From Rathayibacter sp. VKM Ac-2804 (lineage in GTDB: Bacteria; Actinomycetota; Actinomycetes; Actinomycetales; Microbacteriaceae), in NCBI RefSeq assembly GCF_009866655.1, contig NZ_CP047420.1, positions 1,612,001 through 1,676,000 of the forward strand: 64,000 bases of DNA, read 5' to 3'. Both the position numbers and the translations under genes were made by a program. Below the pieces are notes generated by a model. The model saw only the letters and a list, made by a program, of their open reading frames with translations. It was not told where the DNA came from and did not search any database. Below are positions 18,992-26,743 of this stretch, piece by piece; position 1 is the stretch's first letter; every line of letters begins with the position of its first letter.

Positions 18992-20101
18992 ATGGCCGTT
19001 CCGACCTCCGCCCCGGCGCCCGTCGCGCCCCTCGATCTGCGCTCCGATCCGATCGCCCTGACGCGGGTGATCTGCGACGTCCCCTCCGTCTCCGGAGACG
19101 AGCTGGCGCTGGCCGACGCGGTGCAGCTGGCCCTCGAGCAGTACCCGCACCTGGAGGTCCTGCGCGACGGCCACACCGTCGTCGCCCGGACGAATCTCGG
19201 CCGCGAGCAGCGCGTCGTCATCGCCGGCCACCTCGACACGGTCCCGATCAACGAGAACCTGCCCGTGCGCGAGGAGACGATCGACGGCGTCGAGCACCTC
19301 GTCGGCCGCGGCACCACCGACATGAAGGCGGGCGTCGCGGTGCAGCTCGTCCTCGCCGCCGAGCTCGTCGATCCGGTCGTCGACATCACCTGGATCTGGT
19401 ACGACAACGAGGAGGTCGCCTCCGACCTCAACGGACTCGGCCGTCTCTCCCGCCACCGCCCGGACGTCTTCGCCGCCGACTTCGCCGTGCTCGGCGAGCC
19501 GACCCGGGGCGAGGTCGAGGGCGGCTGCAACGGCACCCTCCGCGTCGACGTGATCACCCGCGGCCTCCGCGCGCACTCCGCCCGCAGCTGGGTCGGCGAG
19601 AACGCGATCCACGCCGCCGCGCCGATCCTGGACCGGCTGGCCGCCTACGAGCCGCGCGAGGTGGAGGTCGAGGGTCTCGTCTACCGCGAGGGCGTCAACG
19701 CGGTCCGCATCAGCGGGGGAGTGGCGGGCAACGTGATCCCCGATCTCTGCACCGTGCACGTCAACTACCGCTTCGCGCCGAGCCGCACCGGCGAGGAGGC
19801 GGTCGCGCACCTGCGCGAGCTGTTCGAGGGCTTCGAGGTCGAGGTCGTCGACCTGGCCGAGGGCGCGCGCCCCGGGTTGGACGCCCCGCTCGCGCAGGCC
19901 TTCATCGCCGCCGTCGGCGCGGAGGCGAAGCCCAAGTACGGCTGGACCGACGTCGCCCGCTTCTCGGCGATGGGCATCCCGGCGGTGAACTACGGCCCCG
20001 GTGATCCGCTGAAGGCCCACGCCGACGACGAGCACGTCGCCGTGCACGAGATCACCGCGTGCACCGACGGCCTCCGCCGCTGGCTGAGCGCCTCCGCGTG
20101 A
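18992..20101 (+). CDS. dapE: Succinyl-diaminopimelate desuccinylase DapE
   Basis: This M20 dinuclear zinc hydrolase (369 aa) releases LL-diaminopimelate from its succinyl form. The metal and catalytic residues are visible: H80 in AGHLDTVP, D110 in TTDMKAG, E140-E141 in YDNEE, and a late His in KAHADDEHV. The M20 dimerisation domain spans about 175-285. The ATG at 18992 lies 6 nt after TACCCT, consistent with a leaderless mRNA. Its stop overlaps the next gene (GTGA). Confidence 0.95.
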   Translation: MAVPTSAPAPVAPLDLRSDPIALTRVICDVPSVSGDELALADAVQLALEQYPHLEVLRDGHTVVARTNLGREQRVVIAGHLDTVPINENLPVREETIDGVEHLVGRGTTDMKAGVAVQLVLAAELVDPVVDITWIWYDNEEVASDLNGLGRLSRHRPDVFAADFAVLGEPTRGEVEGGCNGTLRVDVITRGLRAHSARSWVGENAIHAAAPILDRLAAYEPREVEVEGLVYREGVNAVRISGGVAGNVIPDLCTVHVNYRFAPSRTGEEAVAHLRELFEGFEVEVVDLAEGARPGLDAPLAQAFIAAVGAEAKPKYGWTDVARFSAMGIPAVNYGPGDPLKAHADDEHVAVHEITACTDGLRRWLSASA

Positions 20102-21324
20102 GCGCCGTCCTGAGCGGCCGGCTGCCGGTCCGCCGCCGCGCGCAGCTGCGCCTCGTCCCCTGGTGGGCCCGCGTCCTCGCGGTCTTCGTCCTCACCCGCA
20201 TCGTGACGACCGTGATCATGCTCCAGTTCGCCGCGAACCAGCAGGCGAACTCCTGGACCGGCCCGTCGCCCGCCTACGTCGACTTCGCGACGATGTGGGA
20301 CGGCCGCTGGTACGAGATCATCGCGACCGCCGGCTATCCGACGGAGCTGCCCGTCACCGACGCAGGCGAAATCGGCGAGAACGCCTGGGCGTTCATGCCG
20401 CTCTACCCCGTCGTCGTGCGCCTGCTGATGGTGCTCACCGGCCTCGGCTGGGCCACCGCCGGCGTCGCCGTCTCGGTGATCTGCGCGGCGGTCGCCTGCC
20501 TCGTGCTCTACCGGTTGATGCGGCACTCGCTGAGCGAGTCGCAGTCCCTCGTCGCCGTCCTCTTCTTCTGCGTGGCGCCGACCTCGCCGATGCTGCAGAT
20601 CGCCTACGCCGAGTCGATGGCGATGATGCTCACCGCGATCGTCCTGCTCCTGCTGGTCCGGCGCCGGTTCGCCTGGGTCTTCCCGGTGGTGCTCGTGCTC
20701 GGTCTGACGCGGCCGAGCGGGCTGGCGTTCGCCGCGGCGATGGGCCTCTACGTCGTCTACCGGTTCGTCCGGCGCGCGAAGGAGCCGTTCCCGCGGGCCG
20801 ACGCCGTGCCCGCCGTCGCGCTCACGGTCTGGGGCCTGGTCGTCGGCTTCCTCTGGCCCGCGGTGGCGTGGGCGGTCACCGGCTCGCCGACGGCCTACAC
20901 CGACACCGAGCTGGCCTGGCGCTCCTCCTACATCGGCTACCAGGAGCTCTTCCCCTTCACCTCGTGGTTCCAGGGCGGCGCGTGGTGGGGCGGCTGGTGG
21001 TTCGGCGCGCCGATGCTCGGCATCGCGCTGGTCGTCGTCCTGGTGCTGCTGTTCGTCGGCATCCTGGCCTCGCCGTGGACGCGGCGGCTCGACCTGTTCA
21101 GCCGCGCGTGGGTCGCCGGCTACGGCGTCTACCTCTTCGCCTTCTTCTTCCCGCAGTCGAGCACGTTCCGCCTGCTGGGCCCGATGTTCCCCCTCGTCGG
21201 GGCGCTCGCGGTGCCGCGCTCGCCCCTCTTCCGGAGCGCGCTGGTCGTCGTCTCGATCGCTGGTCAGATCGGCTGGATCACCATCGGCTGGGCCGTCGAC
21301 GGCTACGACTGGACGCCGCCGTGA
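20098..21324 (+). CDS. PIG-V-like membrane mannosyltransferase
   Basis: This integral membrane glycosyltransferase candidate has 408 aa and about ten helices. After the first helix it carries an acidic extracytoplasmic motif, MWDGRWYEIIATAGYP, followed by AFMPLYP. This matches the WDxxxY...GY...FxPLYP pattern of PIG-V-type, polyprenol-phosphate-sugar-dependent mannosyltransferases. The GTG at 20098 overlaps the dapE stop, so it is probably translated with dapE, although no metabolic link is obvious. The target (lipoglycan, protein or wall glycan) is unknown. Confidence 0.75.
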   Translation: MSAVLSGRLPVRRRAQLRLVPWWARVLAVFVLTRIVTTVIMLQFAANQQANSWTGPSPAYVDFATMWDGRWYEIIATAGYPTELPVTDAGEIGENAWAFMPLYPVVVRLLMVLTGLGWATAGVAVSVICAAVACLVLYRLMRHSLSESQSLVAVLFFCVAPTSPMLQIAYAESMAMMLTAIVLLLLVRRRFAWVFPVVLVLGLTRPSGLAFAAAMGLYVVYRFVRRAKEPFPRADAVPAVALTVWGLVVGFLWPAVAWAVTGSPTAYTDTELAWRSSYIGYQELFPFTSWFQGGAWWGGWWFGAPMLGIALVVVLVLLFVGILASPWTRRLDLFSRAWVAGYGVYLFAFFFPQSSTFRLLGPMFPLVGALAVPRSPLFRSALVVVSIAGQIGWITIGWAVDGYDWTPP

Positions 21325-21355
21325 TCGACGCCGCGTTTCCGAGGAAGGCGTCCGA

Positions 21356-21384
21356 TTTCGTCCCTGGCGCGGATGCACGATAAT
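21356..21384 (+). promoter_or_regulatory. Promoter of the DUF3117 gene
   Basis: TTTCGT (21356-21361) and GATAAT (21379-21384) are spaced 17 nt apart, 29 nt before the ATG. This is one of the few AT-rich spots in the region. Confidence 0.5.
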
Positions 21385-21413
21385 AGACGGATACGTCACG
21401 AAAGGGGAACTCT

Positions 21414-21587
21414 ATGGCGGCCATGAAGCCGAGGACCGGAGACGGACCGATGGAGGCTGTTAAGGAGGGGCGACTCATCGTCGTGCGCGTTCCGCTCGAA
21501 GGCGGCGGACGCCTCGTCGTCTCGGTCAACGATGCAGAGGCGAAAGAACTCCACGACGCACTCGCGTCGGTGGTGACTCCAGCCTGA
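21414..21587 (+). CDS. DUF3117 small protein
   Basis: This 57-aa protein belongs to the small, strongly conserved actinobacterial DUF3117 family of unknown function (Rv1211-like in Mycobacterium, from memory). The hallmark is the start MAAMKPRTGDGPMEAVKEGR followed by VRVPLEGGGRLVV and a short helix. AAAGGGGA lies 6 nt upstream of the ATG and a recognisable promoter precedes it. Its position between dapE and the O-methyltransferase/tatB pair follows mycobacterial order. A perfect hairpin terminator follows. Codon use is slightly more AT-rich than in its neighbours. Confidence 0.92.
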   Translation: MAAMKPRTGDGPMEAVKEGRLIVVRVPLEGGGRLVVSVNDAEAKELHDALASVVTPA

Positions 21588-21605
21588 CCCACCAGCACCG
21601 TCGAG

Positions 21606-21636
21606 AACGCCCGCCGCATCCGATGCGGCGGGCGTT
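21606..21636. terminator. Bidirectional hairpin between DUF3117 and O-methyltransferase genes
   Basis: A 13-bp perfect stem (AACGCCCGCCGCA/TGCGGCGGGCGTT) has loop TCCGA. It lies 18 nt after the DUF3117 stop and about 40 nt after the stop of the convergent O-methyltransferase gene, so it can serve both. Confidence 0.8.
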
Positions 21637-21677
21637 CCCTCGTTCCCGGGGCCGGTGCGACGCGGCCGGCGGTGCGG

Positions 21678-22310
21678 CTAGGCGCGGCGCTTGTTCGCCT
21701 GGAGCAGCCCGTCGCCGATCGGCGACAGCACGCTGACCACGGCCGGCGAGCCGCAGACCTCGGCGACCAGCGTCCGGAAGGCGGAGGCGATCTCGTCGCG
21801 CTGAGCGGGATTGGAGACGCGGCCGCGCCAGAGGGCGTGCGGCACGAGCACGGTGCCGCCGGGGCGCACCAGGCGCAGCGCGTGCTCGACGTTCTCGATG
21901 ACCTGCAGCGGATCGCCGTCGACGAAGACGATGTCGTAGGAGTTCTCGTTCATCCGGGGGAGCACCTCGAGGGCGCGGCCGGGGATGAGGCGCAGGCGGT
22001 TGGGCGAGATGCCGGCCTCGTGGAACTGGGCCCGGGCGTGCTGCTGGTGCACCGCCTCCGAGTCGATCGAGGTGAGCATGGCCTCGGGGGCGCCGTCGAT
22101 GAGCCAGAGTCCGCTGACGCCGGTGCCGGTGCCGATCTCGATGATCGACGTGGCCCGGGCGGCGGCCGCGACGAGGGCGGATTGCGCGCCGATCGAGGGC
22201 GCGATCGCGTCGATGCCCAGCTCGACGGCGAGCCGGCGGGCGGAGGCGATGGCCTCGGGCTCGACGACCGCGTCCTCGGCGTACTTCCAGTTGGCATCCT
22301 TGTCGGACAC
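21678..22310 (-). CDS. SAM-dependent O-methyltransferase (catechol type)
   Basis: This soluble class I methyltransferase (Methyltransf_3 family, 210 aa) has the SAM loop IIEIGTGTGVSGLWL at 56-70, an acidic strand end (TSIDSE) and the metal-associated VFVDGDP. It resembles the mycobacterial Rv1220c-type protein that sits next to sigE/tatB. The methyl acceptor is unknown. The GTG at 22310 has AGGAG 8 nt upstream. It is divergent from tatB with a 110-bp gap. Confidence 0.88.
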   Translation of the reverse strand: MSDKDANWKYAEDAVVEPEAIASARRLAVELGIDAIAPSIGAQSALVAAAARATSIIEIGTGTGVSGLWLIDGAPEAMLTSIDSEAVHQQHARAQFHEAGISPNRLRLIPGRALEVLPRMNENSYDIVFVDGDPLQVIENVEHALRLVRPGGTVLVPHALWRGRVSNPAQRDEIASAFRTLVAEVCGSPAVVSVLSPIGDGLLQANKRRA

Positions 22311-22408
22311 GGGCGGGCTCCTCTGGTGGTGGTCGCGGCGGGCGGATCGCGCCTGCGCATCGCCAGGGTACGGGGGTGCGCGGGGTCGTCGGCGCAGGCG
22401 CGGCGGGT

Positions 22409-22414
22409 TAGTGT
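22409..22414 (+). promoter_or_regulatory. -10 element TAGTGT, leaderless-type, tatB
   Basis: TAGTGT ends 6 nt before the tatB GTG and no ribosome site is present, so translation probably starts at the mRNA 5' end. Confidence 0.5.
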
Positions 22415-22420
22415 TGTCCC

Positions 22421-22837
22421 GTGTTCGGTTTGACGTTCGACAAGCTCCTCATCATCGGAGTCATCGCCGTCTTCGTGCTGGGCCCTGACCGCCTCCCCTA
22501 CTACGCCTCGCAGCTCGCTGCGCTGGTGCGGAAGGTCCGCGGATTCGCCACGCAGGCGCGCGAGCGCGTGAAGGACGAGATGGGCGACGAGTTCGACGAG
22601 GTCGACTGGCGCAAGCTCGATCCGCGGCAGTACGACCCGCGGCGCATCATCCGCGACGCCCTGCTCGAGGACGAGCCGGCCCCCACGGTGAAGCCGCCCT
22701 CGGCGGTCTCCGCTCCGGTCACGGCCGGCGGCGGCGCCTCCACCGCGGACAGCTACTACACGACGATGAAGCGATCCGCCGGTGCCGGCGAGCTCTCGAC
22801 GGTGGCGCCCCCGCCCATCGACCTCGAAGCCACCTGA
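22421..22837 (+). CDS. tatB: Sec-independent translocase subunit TatB
   Basis: This is the TatB component of the twin-arginine translocase (138 aa). It has an N-terminal membrane helix (about 1-20) with the family motif VLGPDRLP, then an amphipathic helix (residues 25-60), and a Pro/Ala-rich tail with no fixed structure. TatB recognises folded precursors such as EfeB and the beta-helix protein in this window. tatA and tatC are not in the window. The GTG start is leaderless by position. In mycobacteria sigE, rseA and htrA lie between the methyltransferase and tatB; none is present here. Confidence 0.93.
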   Translation: MFGLTFDKLLIIGVIAVFVLGPDRLPYYASQLAALVRKVRGFATQARERVKDEMGDEFDEVDWRKLDPRQYDPRRIIRDALLEDEPAPTVKPPSAVSAPVTAGGGASTADSYYTTMKRSAGAGELSTVAPPPIDLEAT

Positions 22838-22875
22838 CCCGCGCCCGAACCGGGCAGCGCGCGGAGCGGTCGCTG

Positions 22876-22916
22876 CATGCTGGTCGAGTATGCCGCCGAG
22901 CCGGCGTATCGAGACC
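22876..22916. repeat. Dispersed palindromic repeat, left half only (copy E)
   Basis: CATGCTGGTCGAGTATGCCG through CGTATCGAGACC is present without a right arm. It is located in the convergent gap between tatB and mrp. Confidence 0.75.
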
Positions 22917-22945
22917 CACCACCGCCCGAGCATGCGGCGGAAGGC

Positions 22946-24115
22946 TCAGCCGACCGACATCGGCAGCCGGCGGCCCGTCAGCCCGCGCGGGCGCGACGCG
23001 AGCGTCCGTGCCAGCTCCGTGATCGCGACGGCGGCCGGATCCTCCGGGTCGCCGATGACGACCGGCAGCCCGTCGTCGCCGCCCGAGCGCAGCGCCACGC
23101 TGATCGGCAGCCTGGCGAGCAGTGGCACGTCGTCGCCGCTCGCGCTGAGCCGGCGGGCCACCTCGGCGCCGCCACCGCTGCCGAAGAGCTCGAGCACGGA
23201 CCCGTCGGACTGCGGCAGCCCGGACATGTTCTCGACGACGCCGATGATGCGCTGGCCGGACTGACGGGCGAGCGCACCGCTGCGCTCCGCCACATCGGCG
23301 GCGGCCGGCTGCGGCGTCGTCACGATCAGCACCTCCGCGTGCGGCAGGAGCTGGCCGATCGAGATCGCGACGTCGCCCGTGCCCGGCGGCAGGTCGAGCA
23401 GCAGCACGTCCAGGTCGCCGAAGTACACGTCGGTGAGGAACTGCGAGATCGTGCGGTGCAGCATCGGACCGCGCCAGGAGACGGCTGCGCCCCGGGTGTC
23501 GCCCTCGAGGAACATCCCGATCGAGATCACCTTCACGCCGTGCGCCACCGGCGGCAGCATGAGCTCGCCGACCCGAGTGGGCCCCGCGACCCGGCCGTCG
23601 TGCATCAGGCCGAGCAGTCCCGGGATCGAGAAGCCGTGCACGTCCGCGTCGACCAGCCCGACCGCGAGCCCGCGCCGAGCGAGGGCCACCGCCAGGTTCG
23701 CGGTCACGGTCGACTTGCCGACGCCGCCCTTGCCGCTGGTCACCGCGTAGACGCGGGTCAGCGAGTCCGGACCGAACGGCATCTCGCGCCGCCCGCCCCT
23801 CAGCCGCTCCGTCAGCGCCGTGCGCTGAGCCGGCGTCATCACGCCGACGTCGACCTGCACGGAGCCCACGCCCGCCGCCGACTCCGCGGCCGCGCGCACA
23901 TCGCGCTCGATCGCGGACGCCGCAGGGCACCCGACGATCGTCAGGCGGATGGCCACGGTCACCGCGCCGTCATCGCCGACGGTCACCGAGTCGACCATGT
24001 CGAGCTCGGTGATGGGCTTCCGGATCTCGGGGTCGATGACGCGAGCGAGCGCCGCGAGCACGGCGCTCTCGAGGGCGGCGGGATCGACCGGGCCGGTCGT
24101 CCCGGCGTCAGGCAT
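22946..24115 (-). CDS. mrp: Mrp/ApbC-type iron-sulfur cluster carrier ATPase
   Basis: This cytoplasmic P-loop ATPase (389 aa) carries Fe-S clusters to apoproteins. A MIP18/DUF59 domain (about 15-95) precedes the ParA-like ATPase with deviant Walker A SGKGGVGKST at 127-136 and LLDLPPGTGD. The CxxC cluster motif of Bacillus or E. coli Mrp is not found after ENMSG, where the sequence reads LPQSDG. The actinobacterial form appears to lack it. The ATG at 24115 overlaps the upstream DUF1003 gene by 8 nt, indicating coupling. Confidence 0.92.
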   Translation of the reverse strand: MPDAGTTGPVDPAALESAVLAALARVIDPEIRKPITELDMVDSVTVGDDGAVTVAIRLTIVGCPAASAIERDVRAAAESAAGVGSVQVDVGVMTPAQRTALTERLRGGRREMPFGPDSLTRVYAVTSGKGGVGKSTVTANLAVALARRGLAVGLVDADVHGFSIPGLLGLMHDGRVAGPTRVGELMLPPVAHGVKVISIGMFLEGDTRGAAVSWRGPMLHRTISQFLTDVYFGDLDVLLLDLPPGTGDVAISIGQLLPHAEVLIVTTPQPAAADVAERSGALARQSGQRIIGVVENMSGLPQSDGSVLELFGSGGGAEVARRLSASGDDVPLLARLPISVALRSGGDDGLPVVIGDPEDPAAVAITELARTLASRPRGLTGRRLPMSVG

Positions 24116-24638
24116 CGCGCCGCTCGCTCGCGATCGACTCCGCCCGGTCCTTCTCGAGCTCCTCGACGAGGCTGCGCAGCTCGGAGCGGATGAAGTCCTT
24201 GCTCGCCATGTCCCGGATCGCCAGGCGGAGCGCGACGACCTCACGGGCCAGGTACTCGGTGTCCGCGAGGTTGCGCTCGGCGCGCTGACGGTCCTGCTCG
24301 ATCTGCACGCGGTCGCGGTCGTCCTGGCGGTTCTGCGCGAGCAGCAGGAGCGGTGCCGCGTAGGAGGCCTGCAGCGAGAGGATCAGCGTGAGCACGGTGA
24401 AGCCGAGGGCCTGGGAGTCGAAGCGCGACTCCTCCGGGCCGTAGGTGTTGAACAGCAGCCAGAAGACGCAGAAGATCGTCATGCCGACGAGGAACCACGG
24501 CGTGCCCATGCCGCGGGCGAACGACTCGGTCAGGCGGCCGAAGCGGTCGCTGCTCTGCCGGTTGCGCCGGGGGAGCACCCGCGTGCGCAGGCCCTTGGGG
24601 GCGTCGAGCCGTCGATCCTGCTTGGTGTCCCTAGCCAC
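24108..24638 (-). CDS. DUF1003 membrane protein
   Basis: This 176-aa protein has a basic N-terminus, two membrane helices (about residues 45-100) with the DUF1003 pattern GTPWFL...FNTYGP and NRQDDRDR, and a charged C-terminal coiled coil. Its function is unknown. The second GTG (24638) is preferred over the one at 24644 because GGAGG then has normal spacing. It overlaps the CBS gene upstream and mrp downstream by 8 nt each, forming a three-gene coupled operon. Confidence 0.88.
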   Translation of the reverse strand: MARDTKQDRRLDAPKGLRTRVLPRRNRQSSDRFGRLTESFARGMGTPWFLVGMTIFCVFWLLFNTYGPEESRFDSQALGFTVLTLILSLQASYAAPLLLLAQNRQDDRDRVQIEQDRQRAERNLADTEYLAREVVALRLAIRDMASKDFIRSELRSLVEELEKDRAESIASERRDA

Positions 24639-25980
24639 GCGCACCCCTCCGTCCTCGTCGTCCTGCCTTGAACCTGCCCGCCGCCGCCACCGGCGCGGCG
24701 ATCGGTATGCCCTGGGTCGTCGTGCTCAGCGGCACGCGCGGTTCGTCGTCGCCGTCGTGGCTGCGCCAGTCGTCGGGGAGGAGGTAGTCGAGCACGTCGT
24801 CGATCGTCACGACGCCGACCAGGCGGTGCGACTCGTCGACGACCGGCACCGAGACGAGGTTGTAGCTCGCGAGGATGCGGGCGACCTCGGCCGCCGATGT
24901 GTCGGGCGTGATCGGGTCGAGGCTCTGATCGAGCAGGGTGCCGAGGCGCTCGTGCGGCGGGTAGCGGAGCATCCGCTGGAAGTGCACCATGCCGAGGAAG
25001 CGGCCGGTCGGCGGCTCGTACGGCGGCAGGGTCACGCAGACCGCGGCGCCGAGTGCGGGGGCCAGCTCGTGCCGGCGGATCATCGCGAGGCCCTCGGCCA
25101 CGGTCGCCTCGGACGAGACGATGATCGGCTCGGTGGTCATCAGTCCACCGGCCGACTCGGGCGCGTAGGAGAGGAGCATGCGGACGTCGTCCGCCTCCTC
25201 CGGCTCCATCAGCTCGAGCAGGGCCTCGCCGCGCTCGTCGGAGAGCTGCGCGATCAGGTCGGCCGCGTCGTCGGGCTGCATCTGGTCGAGGACGTCGGCG
25301 GCACGGTCGTCGTCGAGGCGGCCGAGGATCTCGACCTGCTCGCTCTCGGGCATCTCCTCGAGGACGTCGGCGAGCCGGTCGTCGGAGAGCTCGCCCGCGA
25401 CCTCGAGCATCCGCTGCTGCGGCAGGTCGAGGAGGGTGCTGGCGAGGTCGGCGGGCTTGAGCTCGGCGAGGCTCGCCACGTACTGCTCGGCGGACTGCGC
25501 CTCGGTGGACACGCTCTCGCGCACCTCGCGCCAGCCGGCGAACGTCGTCGCGCCCTTGGCGAAGGGGGAGGGGCTGGTCTTCGGGCGCCGGACGAAGAGC
25601 TGCGCGAGCTCCCACTCGCCCGGGCCGACCTCCTCGATCGCGACGTCCTCGACGATCGCGTCGCCGGAGCCGTCGACGAAGGTCATCCTCCGGCCGAGCA
25701 GCTCGGCGATCACGCGGACCTCGCCGCCGCGCTGCTCGAAGCGGCGCACGTTGATCAGACCGGTCGTGATGATCTGCCCGCTGCCGATGCTGGTGACCCG
25801 CCCGATCGAGACGAACACCCGGCGCCGGCCGGGGATCTCGACCACCAGGCCGACGACGCGCGGAGCGTCGTTCTGACGGGGGACGAGGAGGACGTCGCGG
25901 ACCTTGCCGACGCGATCGCCCGCCGGGTCGAAGACGCTGCAACCGGCCAAGCGCGCTACGAAGACTCTGGCGGAACTCAC
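24631..25980 (-). CDS. MgtE N-terminal and CBS domain protein without transporter domain
   Basis: This 449-aa soluble protein has three visible parts: a PRC-barrel-like start (about 1-125), an MgtE_N helical superdomain with acidic repeats (LAELKPADLAS, LDDDRAADVL; about 170-285) and a CBS pair (about 300-415, ending VVTIDDVLDYL). The membrane transporter part of MgtE is absent. It may be a Mg2+ or nucleotide sensor acting on another protein, but no partner transporter is adjacent. The GTG at 25980 lies 7 nt after TAGGTT (leaderless). It is the first gene of the CBS-DUF1003-mrp operon. Confidence 0.85.
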   Translation of the reverse strand: MSSARVFVARLAGCSVFDPAGDRVGKVRDVLLVPRQNDAPRVVGLVVEIPGRRRVFVSIGRVTSIGSGQIITTGLINVRRFEQRGGEVRVIAELLGRRMTFVDGSGDAIVEDVAIEEVGPGEWELAQLFVRRPKTSPSPFAKGATTFAGWREVRESVSTEAQSAEQYVASLAELKPADLASTLLDLPQQRMLEVAGELSDDRLADVLEEMPESEQVEILGRLDDDRAADVLDQMQPDDAADLIAQLSDERGEALLELMEPEEADDVRMLLSYAPESAGGLMTTEPIIVSSEATVAEGLAMIRRHELAPALGAAVCVTLPPYEPPTGRFLGMVHFQRMLRYPPHERLGTLLDQSLDPITPDTSAAEVARILASYNLVSVPVVDESHRLVGVVTIDDVLDYLLPDDWRSHDGDDEPRVPLSTTTQGIPIAAPVAAAGRFKAGRRGRRGARG

Positions 25981-25987
25981 GGCTACC

Positions 25988-25993
25988 AACCTA
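25988..25993 (-). promoter_or_regulatory. -10 element TAGGTT, leaderless-type, CBS-DUF1003-mrp operon
   Basis: Minus-strand TAGGTT ends 7 nt before the GTG at 25980. No ribosome site is seen. Confidence 0.5.
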
Positions 25994-26108
25994 GACCCGG
26001 CCGCCCTCGCGGAAGCCGAGCGCGGAGCCTCCATGCTCTCGGCCCGCGCACGGGAAGCTCTCGATCCGCACCCAGAAGGCTCCAAGTCGGCTGTGACAGC
26101 CTGAACGG

Positions 26109-26678
26109 GTGACTCAGCAGATGCCCATGAACAACCGCCGGGGCGCCGCCTCCCCGACGATCCCGCGCGGCGAGATCCTCGCCACCTTCGACACCTACGA
26201 GAAAGCGCAGAAGGCCGTCGACGTCCTCGCGCGGGCCGACTTCCCGGTCAAGCAGCTGGCCATCCTCGGCAACGATCTGAAGAGCGTCGAGCGCGTCACC
26301 GGCAAGCTCACCTGGGGCCGGGTCGCCCTGGCCGGCGCCGCGTCCGGCGCCTGGCTCGGTGTCTTCCTCGGTCTGCTGCTCATCATCTTCTCGCCGACGA
26401 CCGAGTTCTCCTTCCTGATCGCAGCCGTCCTGCTCGGCGCCGGCTTCGGCATGCTCTTCGGTCTGGCCTCCTACGCGGTCAACCGCCGCCGACGCGACTT
26501 CACCTCGACGATGCAGGTCATCGCGACGAGCTACTCGGTCCTCGTCGATCCGGAGGTGGTCAACCGCGCGCGCAACCTCCTCGACGGCACCCCCGCGGAG
26601 TCCGAGGCGCCGGTCTGGTCTCCGCCGCCCGCGAACGCGGAGCCCGTGCCGATCCGTCCCGAGGACGAGCGGCGCTGA
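26109..26678 (+). CDS. General stress protein 17M-like membrane protein
   Basis: This 189-aa protein has a small alpha/beta N-terminal domain (TFDTYEKAQKAVDVLARADFPVKQLAILG) resembling the YflT/GSP17M domain. Two adjacent membrane helices (about 65-120) and a Pro-rich tail follow. The function is unknown. It is divergent from the CBS-mrp operon and ends at a strong hairpin. The GTG at 26109 is the only sensible start, though no ribosome site is evident. Confidence 0.8.
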   Translation: MTQQMPMNNRRGAASPTIPRGEILATFDTYEKAQKAVDVLARADFPVKQLAILGNDLKSVERVTGKLTWGRVALAGAASGAWLGVFLGLLLIIFSPTTEFSFLIAAVLLGAGFGMLFGLASYAVNRRRRDFTSTMQVIATSYSVLVDPEVVNRARNLLDGTPAESEAPVWSPPPANAEPVPIRPEDERR

Positions 26679-26685
26679 TCTCCTC

Positions 26686-26715
26686 GAAGGCCCCCGGAGC
26701 AGTCCGGGGGCCTTC
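26686..26715. terminator. Bidirectional terminator hairpin
   Basis: A perfect 13-bp stem (GAAGGCCCCCGGA/TCCGGGGGCCTTC) has loop GCAG. It lies 7 nt after the stress-protein gene and 28 nt after the stop of the convergent histidine kinase gene. Confidence 0.85.
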
Positions 26716-26743
26716 GTCGCGCCGGGGGGAGTGCGACGTGGTG

